Assembly: GCF_017163705.1 (NCBI RefSeq)
Contig: NZ_JAFIWB010000004.1
Coordinates: forward strand, 124,001-188,000
From: Xanthomonas bonasiae
Lineage (GTDB): Bacteria > Pseudomonadota > Gammaproteobacteria > Xanthomonadales > Xanthomonadaceae
Length of the DNA stretch: 64,000 nt
Direction: 5' to 3'
Position numbers and translations under genes: made by a program. The notes under the pieces were generated by a model. The model did no database searches and was not told the DNA's origin. It saw nothing but the letters and a program-made list of their open reading frames with translations. Shown in pieces: positions 48,677 to 57,245 of the stretch. How positions within the stretch are numbered: the stretch's first letter is position 1; every line of letters starts with the position of its first letter.

Positions 48677-50167
48677 TCAGCAGCAGCCGTGCCCGCCGTG
48701 CTGCTCGCCGCCGGCCACCGCGGCGCTGCCGGTGGTCTCGCCGCGCACGCTGGCCGCATGGTGCTCGGCGATCACCCTCGACACGCAGGCGGTGACCCGC
48801 TTGCCCATCGGGATGTGCAGGAACTCGTTGGGCCCGTGCGCGTTGGAATGCGGGCCGAGCACGCCGGTGATCATGAACTGCGCGCCGGGGAACTTCTCGC
48901 CGAGCATGCCCATGAACGGGATCGAGCCGCCTTCGCCCATGTACATCGCCGGCTTGCCGAACGCCGCCTGCGAGGCGGCCTCGATCGCGTCGGTCAGCCA
49001 CGGCGACTGCGCCGGCGCGTTCCAGCCCGAGGATGACTTCTCCAGCGCCAGCGACACCTCGGCACCGTACGGCGGGTCGCGCAGCAACACGTCCTTCAGC
49101 AACTCGCCGGCGCGCTTGCCGTCCAGCGTCGGCGGCAGGCGCAGCGACAGCTTCACCGCGGTCTGCGGGCGCAGCACGTTGCCGGCCGAGGCCAGCGGCG
49201 GCAGGCCGTCGGCACCGGTCACCGACAAGGCGGGGCGCCAGGTGCGGTTGAGCACCAGTTCGGTCAGGTCCTCGTCCATCGGGGTCATCCCCGGCAGGAA
49301 CGGGAACTTGCTGTAGACCTCGTCGCCGAGCACCTCGGCGACCTTGCGCGCCTGCGCCAGGCGTTCTTCCGGAATCTCCGAATACAGGCCCTCGATCTTG
49401 ATCTTGCCGGTGGCCTCGTCCTCCAGCCGCGACAGCAGGTCGCGCAGCACGCGGAAACTGGACGGCACCACGCCGGACGCATCGCCCGAATGCACGCCTT
49501 CGCTGAGCACCTTGACGCTGAAGTTGCCGCCGGCCAGGCCGCGCAGCGAGGTCGTGCACCACAGCTGCTCGTAGTTGCCGCAGCCCGAATCCAGGCACAC
49601 CACCAGCGACGGCTTGCCGATGCGTTCGGCCAGGTGGTCGACGTAGGCGGGCAGGTCGTAGCTGCCCGATTCCTCGCAGGCCTCGATCAGGATCACGCAG
49701 CGCGCATGCGGGATGCCCTGGTCCTGCAGCGCCAGGATCGCGGCCAGCGAACCGAACAGCGCATAGCCGTCGTCGGCGCCGCCGCGGCCGTACAGGCGGT
49801 CGCCCTTGAGCACCGGCGTCCACGGACCCAGGTCGTCGTCCCAGCCCGTCATCTCCGGCTGCTTGTCCAGGTGCCCGTACAGCAGCACCGTGTCCGCGCC
49901 GGTCTCCGCGCCGGTGGCCGGCACTTCCAGATAGATCAGCGGCGTGCGCCCTTCCAACTGCACCACCTCCACCGCCAGGCCAGGGATGGCCTGCGCGCGC
50001 GCCCAGCGCTCCATCAGCCGCACCGCATCGTCCATGTAGCCATTGGCGACCCAATCGGCGTCGAACATCGGCGATTTGTTGGGGATGCGGATGTAATCGA
50101 CCAGTTGCGGGATGATGTCGTCGTCCCACTTCTCGCTCAGGAAACGGTCGATCTTGGCACTGTCCAT
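48677..50167 (-). CDS. M20-family metallopeptidase (dipeptidase)
   Basis: The 496-residue enzyme has the two-metal site of M20 peptidases: LLYGHLDKQPE (first ligand H), GRGGADDGYA (bridging D), the catalytic ACEESGS, a further ligand in VCLDSGCGN and the C-terminal GPHSNAHGPNEFLH histidine. The lid/dimerisation domain lies at about residues 205-380. It is probably a cytoplasmic di- or tripeptidase. The C-terminus is an unusual His/Cys-rich tail GGEQHGGHGCC that could bind metal. It is divergent from the ComEA-like gene with about 207 bases between. Confidence 0.9.
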   Translation of the reverse strand: MDSAKIDRFLSEKWDDDIIPQLVDYIRIPNKSPMFDADWVANGYMDDAVRLMERWARAQAIPGLAVEVVQLEGRTPLIYLEVPATGAETGADTVLLYGHLDKQPEMTGWDDDLGPWTPVLKGDRLYGRGGADDGYALFGSLAAILALQDQGIPHARCVILIEACEESGSYDLPAYVDHLAERIGKPSLVVCLDSGCGNYEQLWCTTSLRGLAGGNFSVKVLSEGVHSGDASGVVPSSFRVLRDLLSRLEDEATGKIKIEGLYSEIPEERLAQARKVAEVLGDEVYSKFPFLPGMTPMDEDLTELVLNRTWRPALSVTGADGLPPLASAGNVLRPQTAVKLSLRLPPTLDGKRAGELLKDVLLRDPPYGAEVSLALEKSSSGWNAPAQSPWLTDAIEAASQAAFGKPAMYMGEGGSIPFMGMLGEKFPGAQFMITGVLGPHSNAHGPNEFLHIPMGKRVTACVSRVIAEHHAASVRGETTGSAAVAGGEQHGGHGCC

Positions 50168-50374
50168 GGAGCACTCCAGCTTTGTTGCAAAAGAAAGTGA
50201 CGCACATTCTACGCCGCGACCGCCGTGTAGGGTTTTTCCTACACGTTGACGCGCCGTTTACCTGCTGTTTGGAAAGGGCGTTGGCGATAGGCTGTACCCA
50301 TGTGGCGAGGGATGCTTTCGACACCGGCAGGAGAGGCCGGTGAAGTCCCCATCCAAGTCACAAGGAGTGTTGCC

Positions 50375-50707
50375 ATGCAGTCTTTTATCGTGGTCCTGAA
50401 GTCTCTGGTCCTGGCGTTGCTGCTGACCGGTTCCGCGCTCGCCGCGGACAAGGTCAACATCAACTCCGCTAGTGCAGCGGAAATCGACCGGGTGTTGTTG
50501 AACGTGGGTGCCTCCAAGGCACAGGCGATCGTCGACTACAGACAGGCACACGGCCCCTTTAAAAGCGTCGAGGACCTGACGCAGGTGAAGGGAATCGGAC
50601 TCAAGACGGTCGAACGGAACCACGACCGGATCGAAGTGGGAGCCACGAAGGCGACCACGCCGACGGTAGCCAAGACGGCAGCCGCCAAGCCGGTGGAAAG
50701 GCGTTAA
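50375..50707 (+). CDS. ComEA-like helix-hairpin-helix exported protein
   Basis: The 110-residue precursor has a signal peptide (VLKSLVLALLLTGSALA). A tandem helix-hairpin-helix DNA-binding domain follows (KVNINSASAAEIDRVLLNVGASKAQAIVDYRQAHGPFKSVEDLTQVKGIGLKTVERN), then a Lys/Thr/Ala-rich tail. This matches the short ComEA family that binds incoming DNA in the periplasm of naturally competent Gram-negatives. AAGGAG lies 7 bases before the ATG at 50375. A competence role is inferred from the family; no other competence gene is nearby. Confidence 0.9.
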   Translation: MQSFIVVLKSLVLALLLTGSALAADKVNINSASAAEIDRVLLNVGASKAQAIVDYRQAHGPFKSVEDLTQVKGIGLKTVERNHDRIEVGATKATTPTVAKTAAAKPVERR

Positions 50708-51182
50708 ACGGATTTAAGGATTAAACGGATTTAAAGGCATTCAAGGGATTTGAAAGGACAGAGGATACGGCTGGCGCAGGACGCGCGGTCGCGACCTCGC
50801 TGAGCAGGACGCTCAGCGGGGGAGGCAGGAAGCCGACAAGGACGTACATCGTCGCCCGGTGTTGCACAATGACGTGCAGCCGGGCGACGTTTTTTATGGG
50901 CGAAGGTTTTTTGTCGGGCGCTTCGCGCCGGTCTGCTCGCCGCGATCCGGTACTCCTGCTGTCGGTGGCTGCCAGAGCGGCGCGCCGATGCGCCTGCGCC
51001 GGCGAGACCCGCCGACGTCGCCGAACGGGCGATGGCCCGTCGCGATTCTCGCAAGACCGCTGGCTGGCGCTCGCCGACGCCGTTCGTACTTGCCGACGGC
51101 TGGGGGGTAGGCGCGGGAAACCGCAGATGCCTGCCGATGTCGCTGCCTCCGGCAGCGCCGCCGGATCGTGCAGAATGCGCCG
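50708..51182. other. 475-base region between the ComEA-like gene and hutD
   Basis: No gene is supported. Directly after the ComEA-like stop there are two copies of TAAACGGATTTA and related TTTAAAGG/TTCAAGGG motifs (50705-50755). A hairpin with 8-bp arms CGCTGAGC/GCTCAGCG lies at 50798-50818, a possible weak terminator. Confidence 0.6.
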
Positions 51183-51794
51183 ATGGACTGGTGCAACATG
51201 CCTTCGCGGGTGATCCCCGCCAACGACTACCGCCGCGAGCGCTGGCGTAACGGACTGGGTTGGACGCGGGAGATCCTGCGCCTGCCGCAAGCGGACAGCG
51301 ACGACTGGCTGCTGCGCCTGTCGATCGCCGAGATCGAGCAGGACGCGGCCTTTTCCAGTTTTCCCGGCATCGATCGGGAACTGGTGCTGCTGCGCGGCGC
51401 CGGCCTGCGCCTGCGCTTCGACGACGGCGCGGTGCACCTGCTCGAGCCGCCGTATGCGCGGCTGCGCTTCGCCGGCGAGCGGCCGCTGCGCGGCGAACTG
51501 CTCGACGGCCCCACCCACGACTTCAACCTGATGTGGCGTCGCGACCGCCTGCGCACGCAACTGCTGCATCGGCCGCTGGTCGGGCCGATGCTGTTCTTCG
51601 CCGAACCTGGAATTCGTTGGGTCGTTCATCTTCTGGCAGGGCAGGCGCAGTTCGATGAGGGCTGCGGATTGCCGCCGCTGGCCGCCGGCGACAGCGCCTG
51701 GTTGGCCGCCAACACCAGGCAGCGCTTCGCTTTGAGCGGTGGCGGCGAGCTGCTGGCGATCTGCATCGAGCCGCTGGCGACGCACGCCGACTGA
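51183..51794 (+). CDS. hutD: HutD-family cupin protein
   Basis: The 203-residue protein has the HutD pattern: an N-terminal VIPANDYRRERWRNGLGWTREI, DDWLLRLSIAEIEQDAAFSSFPGIDRELVLLRG and a GPTHDFNLMWRRDR segment in the double-stranded beta-helix fold. In Pseudomonas HutD is linked to histidine utilisation as a governor of pathway flux. No other hut gene lies in this window, so the link here is by family only. The ATG at 51183 begins DWCNMPSR; an ATG at 51168 would add five residues. Confidence 0.88.
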   Translation: MDWCNMPSRVIPANDYRRERWRNGLGWTREILRLPQADSDDWLLRLSIAEIEQDAAFSSFPGIDRELVLLRGAGLRLRFDDGAVHLLEPPYARLRFAGERPLRGELLDGPTHDFNLMWRRDRLRTQLLHRPLVGPMLFFAEPGIRWVVHLLAGQAQFDEGCGLPPLAAGDSAWLAANTRQRFALSGGGELLAICIEPLATHAD

Positions 51795-51846
51795 GCTTCC
51801 TGCGCCACGCGCGTGGCTCTTGCGGGGTTGCCGCCGACCGCGTCCA

Positions 51847-52626
51847 ATGCGCGAACGCGGCTATCCCGGAGCCGTGGACCGGAACGAACAGGTGGCCTCG
51901 GATAACAGCAGGTGGTTGGCGAAAGTATTGGTAGTGGACGACGACGCGGCCTTGCGCGACCGGATTCGCGATTATCTGGCCCGTTTCAACTTGCAGACCC
52001 ACGATGCCGAAAACGGCGTGCAGCTGTATGCGCAGCTGGCGGCCGATCGCTACGACGCGGTGCTGCTCAATGCCGGCCTCGGCGGCGGCGAAGGGCTGAA
52101 CCTGTGTCGGCAGCTGCGCGACCGCGGCGGCATCGCGATCGTGATGATGGCCGACCAGGCGGAGCCGGTGGATCGGGTGATCGGCCTGGATCTGGGCGCG
52201 GACGACTATTTGAGCCGGCCGCTGGACCTGCGCGAACTGGTGGCGCGGCTCAACGCGGTGTTGCGGCGTACCCGTGCGGCGCCGCCGCCAGCGCCGGCGC
52301 AGGACGGCGCGTGGCAGGTCGATGCCTACCGGCACCAGGCGGTGGCGCCGGATGGGCGCGCGATCCCGTTGTCGCCCAGCGAATTGCGCTTGATGGCGGT
52401 GTTCCTCGAGCAGCCTGGCAACGTGCTCAGTCGCGAAGACCTGCGGGCGGCGATCGGCGACAGCGACGGCAGCGTTCCCCAGGGCGGTCGCGGCATCGAT
52501 CTGCAGGTCTCGCGGCTGCGGCAGAAGCTGGGCGACGACCCGCTGGTGCCGCAATGGATCCGCACCGTGCGCGGCAAGGGCTATCTGTTCGAGCCGCACC
52601 GGTTGGGGATGCCTGCCGCACGCTGA
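51847..52626 (+). CDS. OmpR/PhoB-type response regulator with a degenerate receiver
   Basis: The 259-residue protein has a receiver (residues about 27-145) and a winged-helix DNA-binding domain (about 160-255, ending VRGKGYLFEPHRLG). Acidic pocket residues are kept (VLVVDDD). The phosphorylation aspartate is replaced by N75 (YDAVLLNAGLGG), the switch Thr/Ser by A102 (VMMADQAE), and the conserved lysine by R124 (YLSRPLD). It should not be activated by the usual phosphorylation. No histidine kinase gene is adjacent. The start is uncertain; GTGs at 51874 and 51892 are alternatives. It begins 52 bases after hutD. Confidence 0.88.
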   Translation: MRERGYPGAVDRNEQVASDNSRWLAKVLVVDDDAALRDRIRDYLARFNLQTHDAENGVQLYAQLAADRYDAVLLNAGLGGGEGLNLCRQLRDRGGIAIVMMADQAEPVDRVIGLDLGADDYLSRPLDLRELVARLNAVLRRTRAAPPPAPAQDGAWQVDAYRHQAVAPDGRAIPLSPSELRLMAVFLEQPGNVLSREDLRAAIGDSDGSVPQGGRGIDLQVSRLRQKLGDDPLVPQWIRTVRGKGYLFEPHRLGMPAAR

Positions 52627-52997
52627 TCCCGTGCCGCGTTGCAGGCGGCATGGAGATCGCTTCAGTCGTGCCTGCACGCCGGGCATCGCCGATCCGCGTA
52701 TCAGCTGCCGGTACCGCTCGCGGTGCCGCGCATGGCCGCGCCCATGCGGCCGGCGCGATGAGACTGCCGGCGCGCGCGCGGCACGTGTTCGACCAGCGGA
52801 TGCCGCGCGCCGCATCGCATCGTCGGTCGCGGCTGCAATGTGATGTTTATCGCGTGTTTCAATATCGATACAAAGCCGATATCTGGCTGACAAACCCTGC
52901 ATCGACACTGCCTGCGTCGGGTTGCCGCGTCGGCGCAGCCATGACCGCAGCGATGGCTGCATTCCACGACTGCACTTCATGACCACAGGGGGTCAAC
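52627..52997. other. 371-base upstream region of the EF-hand gene
   Basis: No gene is supported. An AT-rich part (about 52840-52890, with TTTATCGCGTGTTTCAATA) probably carries the promoter. No perfect plant-inducible-promoter box (TTCGC-N15-TTCGC) was seen. Confidence 0.5.
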
Positions 52998-53699
52998 ATG
53001 ATCAGCAGCATCAGCAGTGGCAGTTCGGCCTATGCCGTCAGCCGCACCAGCACGGCCAGCAGTGCGCTAGCGCAGACGACGCAGGCCGAAAAGCAGAATC
53101 CGCTCCAGCAATTGTTCAAGAGCATCGACAGCGACGGCGACGGCAGCCTCAGCAGTTCCGAGCTGAGCACGGCGTTGAAGTCCAGCGACAGCGACACCGA
53201 TTCCAGCATCGATATCGATGGCTTGCTTGGCATGCTCGACCAGGATGGCGGCGGCACCGTCAGCGAAAGCGAGTTCGCCCAGGCCTTGCAGCCGCCGCCG
53301 CCGCGTAGCGATGGCGGTGGCGACAAGGTGGACGCCGAATCGCTGCTCAACAGCCTGGACACCGATGGCGACGGCACCATCAGCAGCGAGGAGTTGAGCG
53401 CAGCGAGCCAGGGCAGCGACAGCAGCGATCTGTTCGCCACGCTCGACAGCGACCAGGATGGGGGGATCAGCCTGCAGGAGCTGAAGGAAGGCACGCGTCC
53501 GATGGGACCGCCGCCGCCGCGAGGGGGGGAGGGCAGCGATGCCGCCAGCGCCGGTACCGGCAGTTCCAGCGCCTCCAGTTCAAGCAGCGACAGCAGCGCG
53601 CAGGATGCCTATGCCTTGCTGGCCCAGCTGGCATCGAACCAATACCGCAGCTTCGGCGGCGCCGCCAGCGCATCGAGTTCGTTCTCCGTCGCCGCCTGA
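52998..53699 (+). CDS. Four-EF-hand calcium-binding protein
   Basis: The 233-residue protein has four EF-hand loops: D44-E55 (DSDGDGSLSSSE), D81-E92 (DQDGGGTVSESE, where position 5 is Gly), D121-E132 (DTDGDGTISSEE) and D150-E161 (DSDQDGGISLQE). The first 40 and last 70 residues are Ser/Ala/Thr-rich and probably disordered, with a Pro run at 99-102. There is no signal peptide or membrane segment. The layout resembles EF-hand proteins in Xanthomonas, including the type III effector XopAW, but secretion cannot be shown from this sequence. A hairpin follows. Confidence 0.88.
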   Translation: MISSISSGSSAYAVSRTSTASSALAQTTQAEKQNPLQQLFKSIDSDGDGSLSSSELSTALKSSDSDTDSSIDIDGLLGMLDQDGGGTVSESEFAQALQPPPPRSDGGGDKVDAESLLNSLDTDGDGTISSEELSAASQGSDSSDLFATLDSDQDGGISLQELKEGTRPMGPPPPRGGEGSDAASAGTGSSSASSSSSDSSAQDAYALLAQLASNQYRSFGGAASASSSFSVAA

Positions 53700-54099
53700 C
53701 CGCGGCGGTCCGCCCTCGTGGCGGACCGGCCGCCGCGTCGTGCGCCGCTGGCGCACGGCAAGTCCGGTGCCGACGCAGCGTAGGGATCATCCAGGCGATT
53801 CGCACGGCATCGGCGCGCGCATTGCGCATCCCGCATGTTTCGGGGCACGCCTGCGGACGGCGGTAAGCGCGCACTCGCCGGCATTGCCGACCTGGCTCGC
53901 ATGATCGTGCTTCATGTGCATCGGCGCCCAATGGAGCGATGGCGTACGGCCGCTTCCGCGTTTCCCGCGACAGGTCACGTTCGGCCTGTGCCTCGGCCAG
54001 CGCACGGCGCTGGCGTGCTGCGCCGGCGCCGTGTCCGGCAACGTGCATCGCAGGCGATCGGCCGACGACGCGCTCGCGCAGTTCAGCGCCGGTCCCGGC
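53700..54099. other. 400-base region between convergent EF-hand and kinase genes
   Basis: It contains the hairpin at 53707-53727 and otherwise nothing recognisable. Overlapping open frames here have no supporting features. Confidence 0.5.
53707..53727 (+). terminator. Hairpin after the EF-hand gene
   Basis: An 8-bp stem GGTCCGCC/GGCGGACC with loop CTCGT starts 7 bases after the stop codon. There is no T-run. Confidence 0.65.
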
Positions 54100-55068
54100 T
54101 CACAACGGGAACAGCTGCAAGGCGATCTGTTCCCAGGTGTCGCGCGGTCCGCTGATCGGAACCTGCTGCATGCAAAAGCCGATGTCGGAATCGGGCCTGA
54201 TCAAGGCGGTGGCCATGAGCCGGCGGCGCAGGGTTGGCGCATCGTAGCCGTCGAGCAGGCCATAGGCATCGAGCAGCGCCTTCACCAGAGTCGGGTCGCC
54301 TTGCGCCATGAAGATCAGTGGCGTCAGCAACTCGAACAGATCGCACTGGCCGACGATCGCGTCGCCGAAATCGAGCAGCCCACTGAGGGTCCATTTCCCC
54401 TGGATGTGGTGCGCCATCAAATTCCAGGGATGGATGTCCATGTGAATGAAGCGCGGCTGCGCGGGTGGCGAAAAATCGCCCGCCGCCTCGATGTAGGGCA
54501 GGACCTGTGCCGCCAGATGCGCGGGCATCGCATTGCGCCGATGCCGCGCGAGGCAATCGGAGATCAGCGTGGCGATGTAGTGGCGCCACTCTACCCGGAT
54601 CGCGATGTCGGCCTCGAACGCGACGCTGCGCAGCTCGCGCAGCAGCGTTCCCACTTGCAGCATGATCGAACGCTTCTGGCCGACCTCCAGGGCCGGCCAG
54701 ACATCGGCCAGCGAGGAGCCCGGCAGTCGGCTGCAGATCACGAACACCCAATTGTCGACCACGCCGCCGCCAAGGAGACGCGGCGTCTGCAGCGACAATG
54801 TGCCGTCCAGCAACGGTGCGACGAGGCGCTCCTTTTCGCCTTGCTGGCGCCAGTTGGGCGGCACCAATTTGACGATCACCTCGTCGCCAAGCTGGAACAA
54901 GGCATTGGCGCCCTCGGGGATCCGCGTCCAGCGATCGCCCGGCAATCGAAACGCTTGTCGAAGCCGGTCCAGTACCGGCATCCAGTCACTCAATGGCGCG
55001 CGCGCGATGAGCTCGCAGGACTGGGCAATGCTGGGTTGTTCGGGCAAACAGGCGACGGAGATTTTCAT
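54100..55068 (-). CDS. APH-family phosphotransferase (aminoglycoside/choline-kinase-like)
   Basis: The 322-residue protein has the APH kinase core: RIPEGANALFQLGDEVIVKLVPP with the ATP-site lysine, a hinge near DNWVFVICSRLPG, the catalytic loop FIHMDIHPWNLM (D and N in place, an H-x-D variant) and the metal motif LSGLLDFGDAIVGQCDLFEL. Its substrate is unknown; homologues phosphorylate aminoglycosides, choline or sugars. It stands alone, with a truncated MFS gene on its upstream side on the same strand, so the two may once have been neighbours in a transport-and-modify locus. Confidence 0.87.
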   Translation of the reverse strand: MKISVACLPEQPSIAQSCELIARAPLSDWMPVLDRLRQAFRLPGDRWTRIPEGANALFQLGDEVIVKLVPPNWRQQGEKERLVAPLLDGTLSLQTPRLLGGGVVDNWVFVICSRLPGSSLADVWPALEVGQKRSIMLQVGTLLRELRSVAFEADIAIRVEWRHYIATLISDCLARHRRNAMPAHLAAQVLPYIEAAGDFSPPAQPRFIHMDIHPWNLMAHHIQGKWTLSGLLDFGDAIVGQCDLFELLTPLIFMAQGDPTLVKALLDAYGLLDGYDAPTLRRRLMATALIRPDSDIGFCMQQVPISGPRDTWEQIALQLFPL

Positions 55069-55235
55069 TGCGGAAGGTGCTGGCGTTGCGCACGCGATCA
55101 TACGCCGGCACGCCTTGCCGCCGCCGCCGCGCGGGCTTTCGCGCGTGTCATGCATCGGGCGGGGAAAGAAGTCTGCGAGATCGCGTCGTCCCATTGTCGG
55201 TAGTGGGATGACGCGCGCGTGGCGAACCATCGCAC
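55069..55235. other. Spacer between the MFS remnant and the kinase gene
   Basis: The spacer is 167 bases long and no feature was recognised. It is part of the 545-base stretch between the kinase and the diflavin reductase gene, most of which is the MFS remnant. Confidence 0.4.
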
Positions 55236-55560
55236 TTACTTGGTGAAGCGCGGACTCCAACCGTCGAAGCGTAGGTGCAGGTGACGGTGCTTTACCAAGT
55301 AGGTGAGCGCGACCATTGCCGCGGCGAAGCTCGCGGCCGCACCGATGCCCAGTGTCCGGCGTGGACCGAATGCGTCGACGACCCAGCCGACGATGGGGCG
55401 CACCGAGCGGCGTCGTACCCACCGCGATGGCCAGACGCAACGGCGTGATCGGCGCGCGCACCGCAGGTCCTGTGGAGCGTTGCGTCAGGCTGCTGATCGA
55501 ATCGGTCAGGGGCAGTGCCGACATGGCAAGCGGCACCGGCAGGTTGCGCAGACCGCTATC
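55236..55560 (-). pseudogene. Truncated and frameshifted MFS transporter remnant
   Basis: The minus strand encodes a piece of an MFS (DHA3-like) transporter. One part reads NLPVPLAMSALPL and, further on, LRLAIAVGTTPLGAP. A run of four C on that strand (GGGG at 55395-55398) shifts the frame, and the next frame continues IVGWVVDAFGPRRTLGIGAAASFAAAMVALTYL and ends FTK at a TAA. Removing one base of the run would join GTTPLGAP to IVGWVVDAFG, the conserved helix-11 pattern of this family. Everything before about the ninth helix is missing. Confidence 0.7.
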
Positions 55561-55613
55561 GCACATGGCCACGCCTGGATCGCATTGCCCCGACGCCGGC
55601 GCAAGCGCTGGCC

Positions 55614-57245
55614 TCAGTACACGTCGCGCCGATAGCGCCCTTCCAGCAGCAGGGTTTCCTTGCCCAGCCGCCCCAGCACCTCCTCCAGCACCGCGTCCAC
55701 GCCCGGGGCCATGCCGCGCAGGCTGCCGCAGACGTAGATCGCCGCGCCTTGCGCGACCCAGTCGCGCAGGTCCGCTGCGGCCGCGCGCAGCGCATCCTGC
55801 ACGTAGCGGTGCGCGCCGGCGTCGCGCGAGAACACCGCATCCAGCCGCTGCAGCGCGCCGTGCGCCAGCCAGGTGCGCAGTTCTTCGCCGTAATGGTCGT
55901 CGTGCGCGGCATGGCGTTCGCCGTACAGCAGCCAGGTACGGGGCGCGCCGGCGTCGATGCGCGCGCGCAGGTGCGCGCGCAGCCCGGCGAGGCCGGTGCC
56001 GTTGCCGATCAGGATCAGCGGCCGCGCCGGATCGGCCGGCGGATGGAAGTGCGGATTCGGGCGCAGCCGCAACGCGATCTCGGCACCGATCGGCGCGGTG
56101 TCGCATAGCCAGCCGCTGCCCAGGCCGGGCGTGCCGTCCGCGTGCAGCGCGCGGCGCAGCAACAGGCGCAGCGCGCCGTCGCTGGGCATCGAGGCGATCG
56201 AGTATTCGCGGTGCGGCAGCGGTTGCAGGTGCGCGGCCACGGCGGCGGGCGCGGTGCCGGCGAGCTGCTCCGGCTCCGGCAGGTGGCTGCGCGCCAGCAG
56301 CGCGGCCAGCGTCGTCGGCGCCTGGCCGGGGCGCTGCAGCGTCGCCGTGCCGTCCACGCCGCTGGCCTGCAGCCAGGCCTGCACCACGCTGTCGCCATGA
56401 CACGGGCCGATCTCGACCAGGTCGCCGGCCTGCCACGCAGGCAGGGCGCCGTCGGCAGGCAGCAGCGCCAGTTCGAACACCGCGCCGCCGGCGCTGCCGG
56501 GATTGCACAGGCGCCGCTGCTGCAACTGCCAGCGCTGGTAGGCCGGCGGACTCCAGTCGGGTTGCTCGCTGCCGCCGGCGAGCTGGCCGAGCAATTGCTG
56601 CCAGTGGCGCAGTGCGGCGTCGTCGGCGTTGTCCACGTCGATGCGGTCGAACAGCGGATGCGCGCCGTGCTGGCGCAGCCAGGCATCGAGCTGGCGGCCG
56701 AATGCGCAGAAATGGTCGTAGCGGCGATCGCCCAGCGCCAGCAGCGCGTAGCCCAGCTGCGGCAAGGCCGGCGACTGCGCCATCGTCTTGCGCAGGAACG
56801 GCAGCGCGTGGTCGGGCGGATCGCCTTCGCCGCTGGTGCTGACCACGAACAGCGCCTGCGTTGCGCCGGCCAGGTCGGCCGCGGTGACGTTCTGCAAGGG
56901 CAGCACGCGTACCGCCTGGCCCGCCGCGCGCAAGGCCGCGGCACTGCGCAGCGCCAGTTGCTGGGCGAAGCCGGTCTGGCTGGCCCAGGCCAGCAGCAGC
57001 GGCGCATCGCCCTGCTTGCCGGTGCGCCGCGCGCCGCGGCGACCGCGCCCCCACAGCCAAAGGCAGGCTGCCGCGTAGCTGCCCGTTGCCAGCGCCGCGT
57101 AGAGAATGCGCTGCTGCGATGGCGCACCGTTCCACCATGGTTGCGGGTGCAGCCGCAGCAGCGCATAGCCGATCGCGCCCAGCAACGCGAACGTCGCCAC
57201 GTGCCCGACGGCATTCCAGTTGCGTTGCGGCCGCGGCCGGGTCAT
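55614..57245 (-). CDS. Membrane-anchored diflavin reductase (flavodoxin plus ferredoxin-reductase domains)
   Basis: The 543-residue protein has two N-terminal transmembrane helices (residues about 13-32 and 46-66). A flavodoxin domain (about 80-215) follows with FMN-site motifs such as WASQTGFAQQLA and VVSTSGEGDPPD, then a FAD/NAD(P)-binding reductase half (about 240-543) with REYSIASMPSDG, ILIGNGTGLAGLRAHLRARI and the C-terminal aromatic in RYRRDVY. It can carry electrons NAD(P)H to FAD to FMN at the inner face of the membrane. It overlaps apbE by four bases and is last in the DUF2271/DUF4198/PepSY operon, so its acceptor is probably in that set. Confidence 0.9.
   Translation of the reverse strand: MTRPRPQRNWNAVGHVATFALLGAIGYALLRLHPQPWWNGAPSQQRILYAALATGSYAAACLWLWGRGRRGARRTGKQGDAPLLLAWASQTGFAQQLALRSAAALRAAGQAVRVLPLQNVTAADLAGATQALFVVSTSGEGDPPDHALPFLRKTMAQSPALPQLGYALLALGDRRYDHFCAFGRQLDAWLRQHGAHPLFDRIDVDNADDAALRHWQQLLGQLAGGSEQPDWSPPAYQRWQLQQRRLCNPGSAGGAVFELALLPADGALPAWQAGDLVEIGPCHGDSVVQAWLQASGVDGTATLQRPGQAPTTLAALLARSHLPEPEQLAGTAPAAVAAHLQPLPHREYSIASMPSDGALRLLLRRALHADGTPGLGSGWLCDTAPIGAEIALRLRPNPHFHPPADPARPLILIGNGTGLAGLRAHLRARIDAGAPRTWLLYGERHAAHDDHYGEELRTWLAHGALQRLDAVFSRDAGAHRYVQDALRAAAADLRDWVAQGAAIYVCGSLRGMAPGVDAVLEEVLGRLGKETLLLEGRYRRDVY

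Noticed and set aside
52627-52997. A plant-inducible-promoter box upstream of the EF-hand gene
   Set aside because: No TTCGC-N15-TTCGC arrangement could be found by eye.
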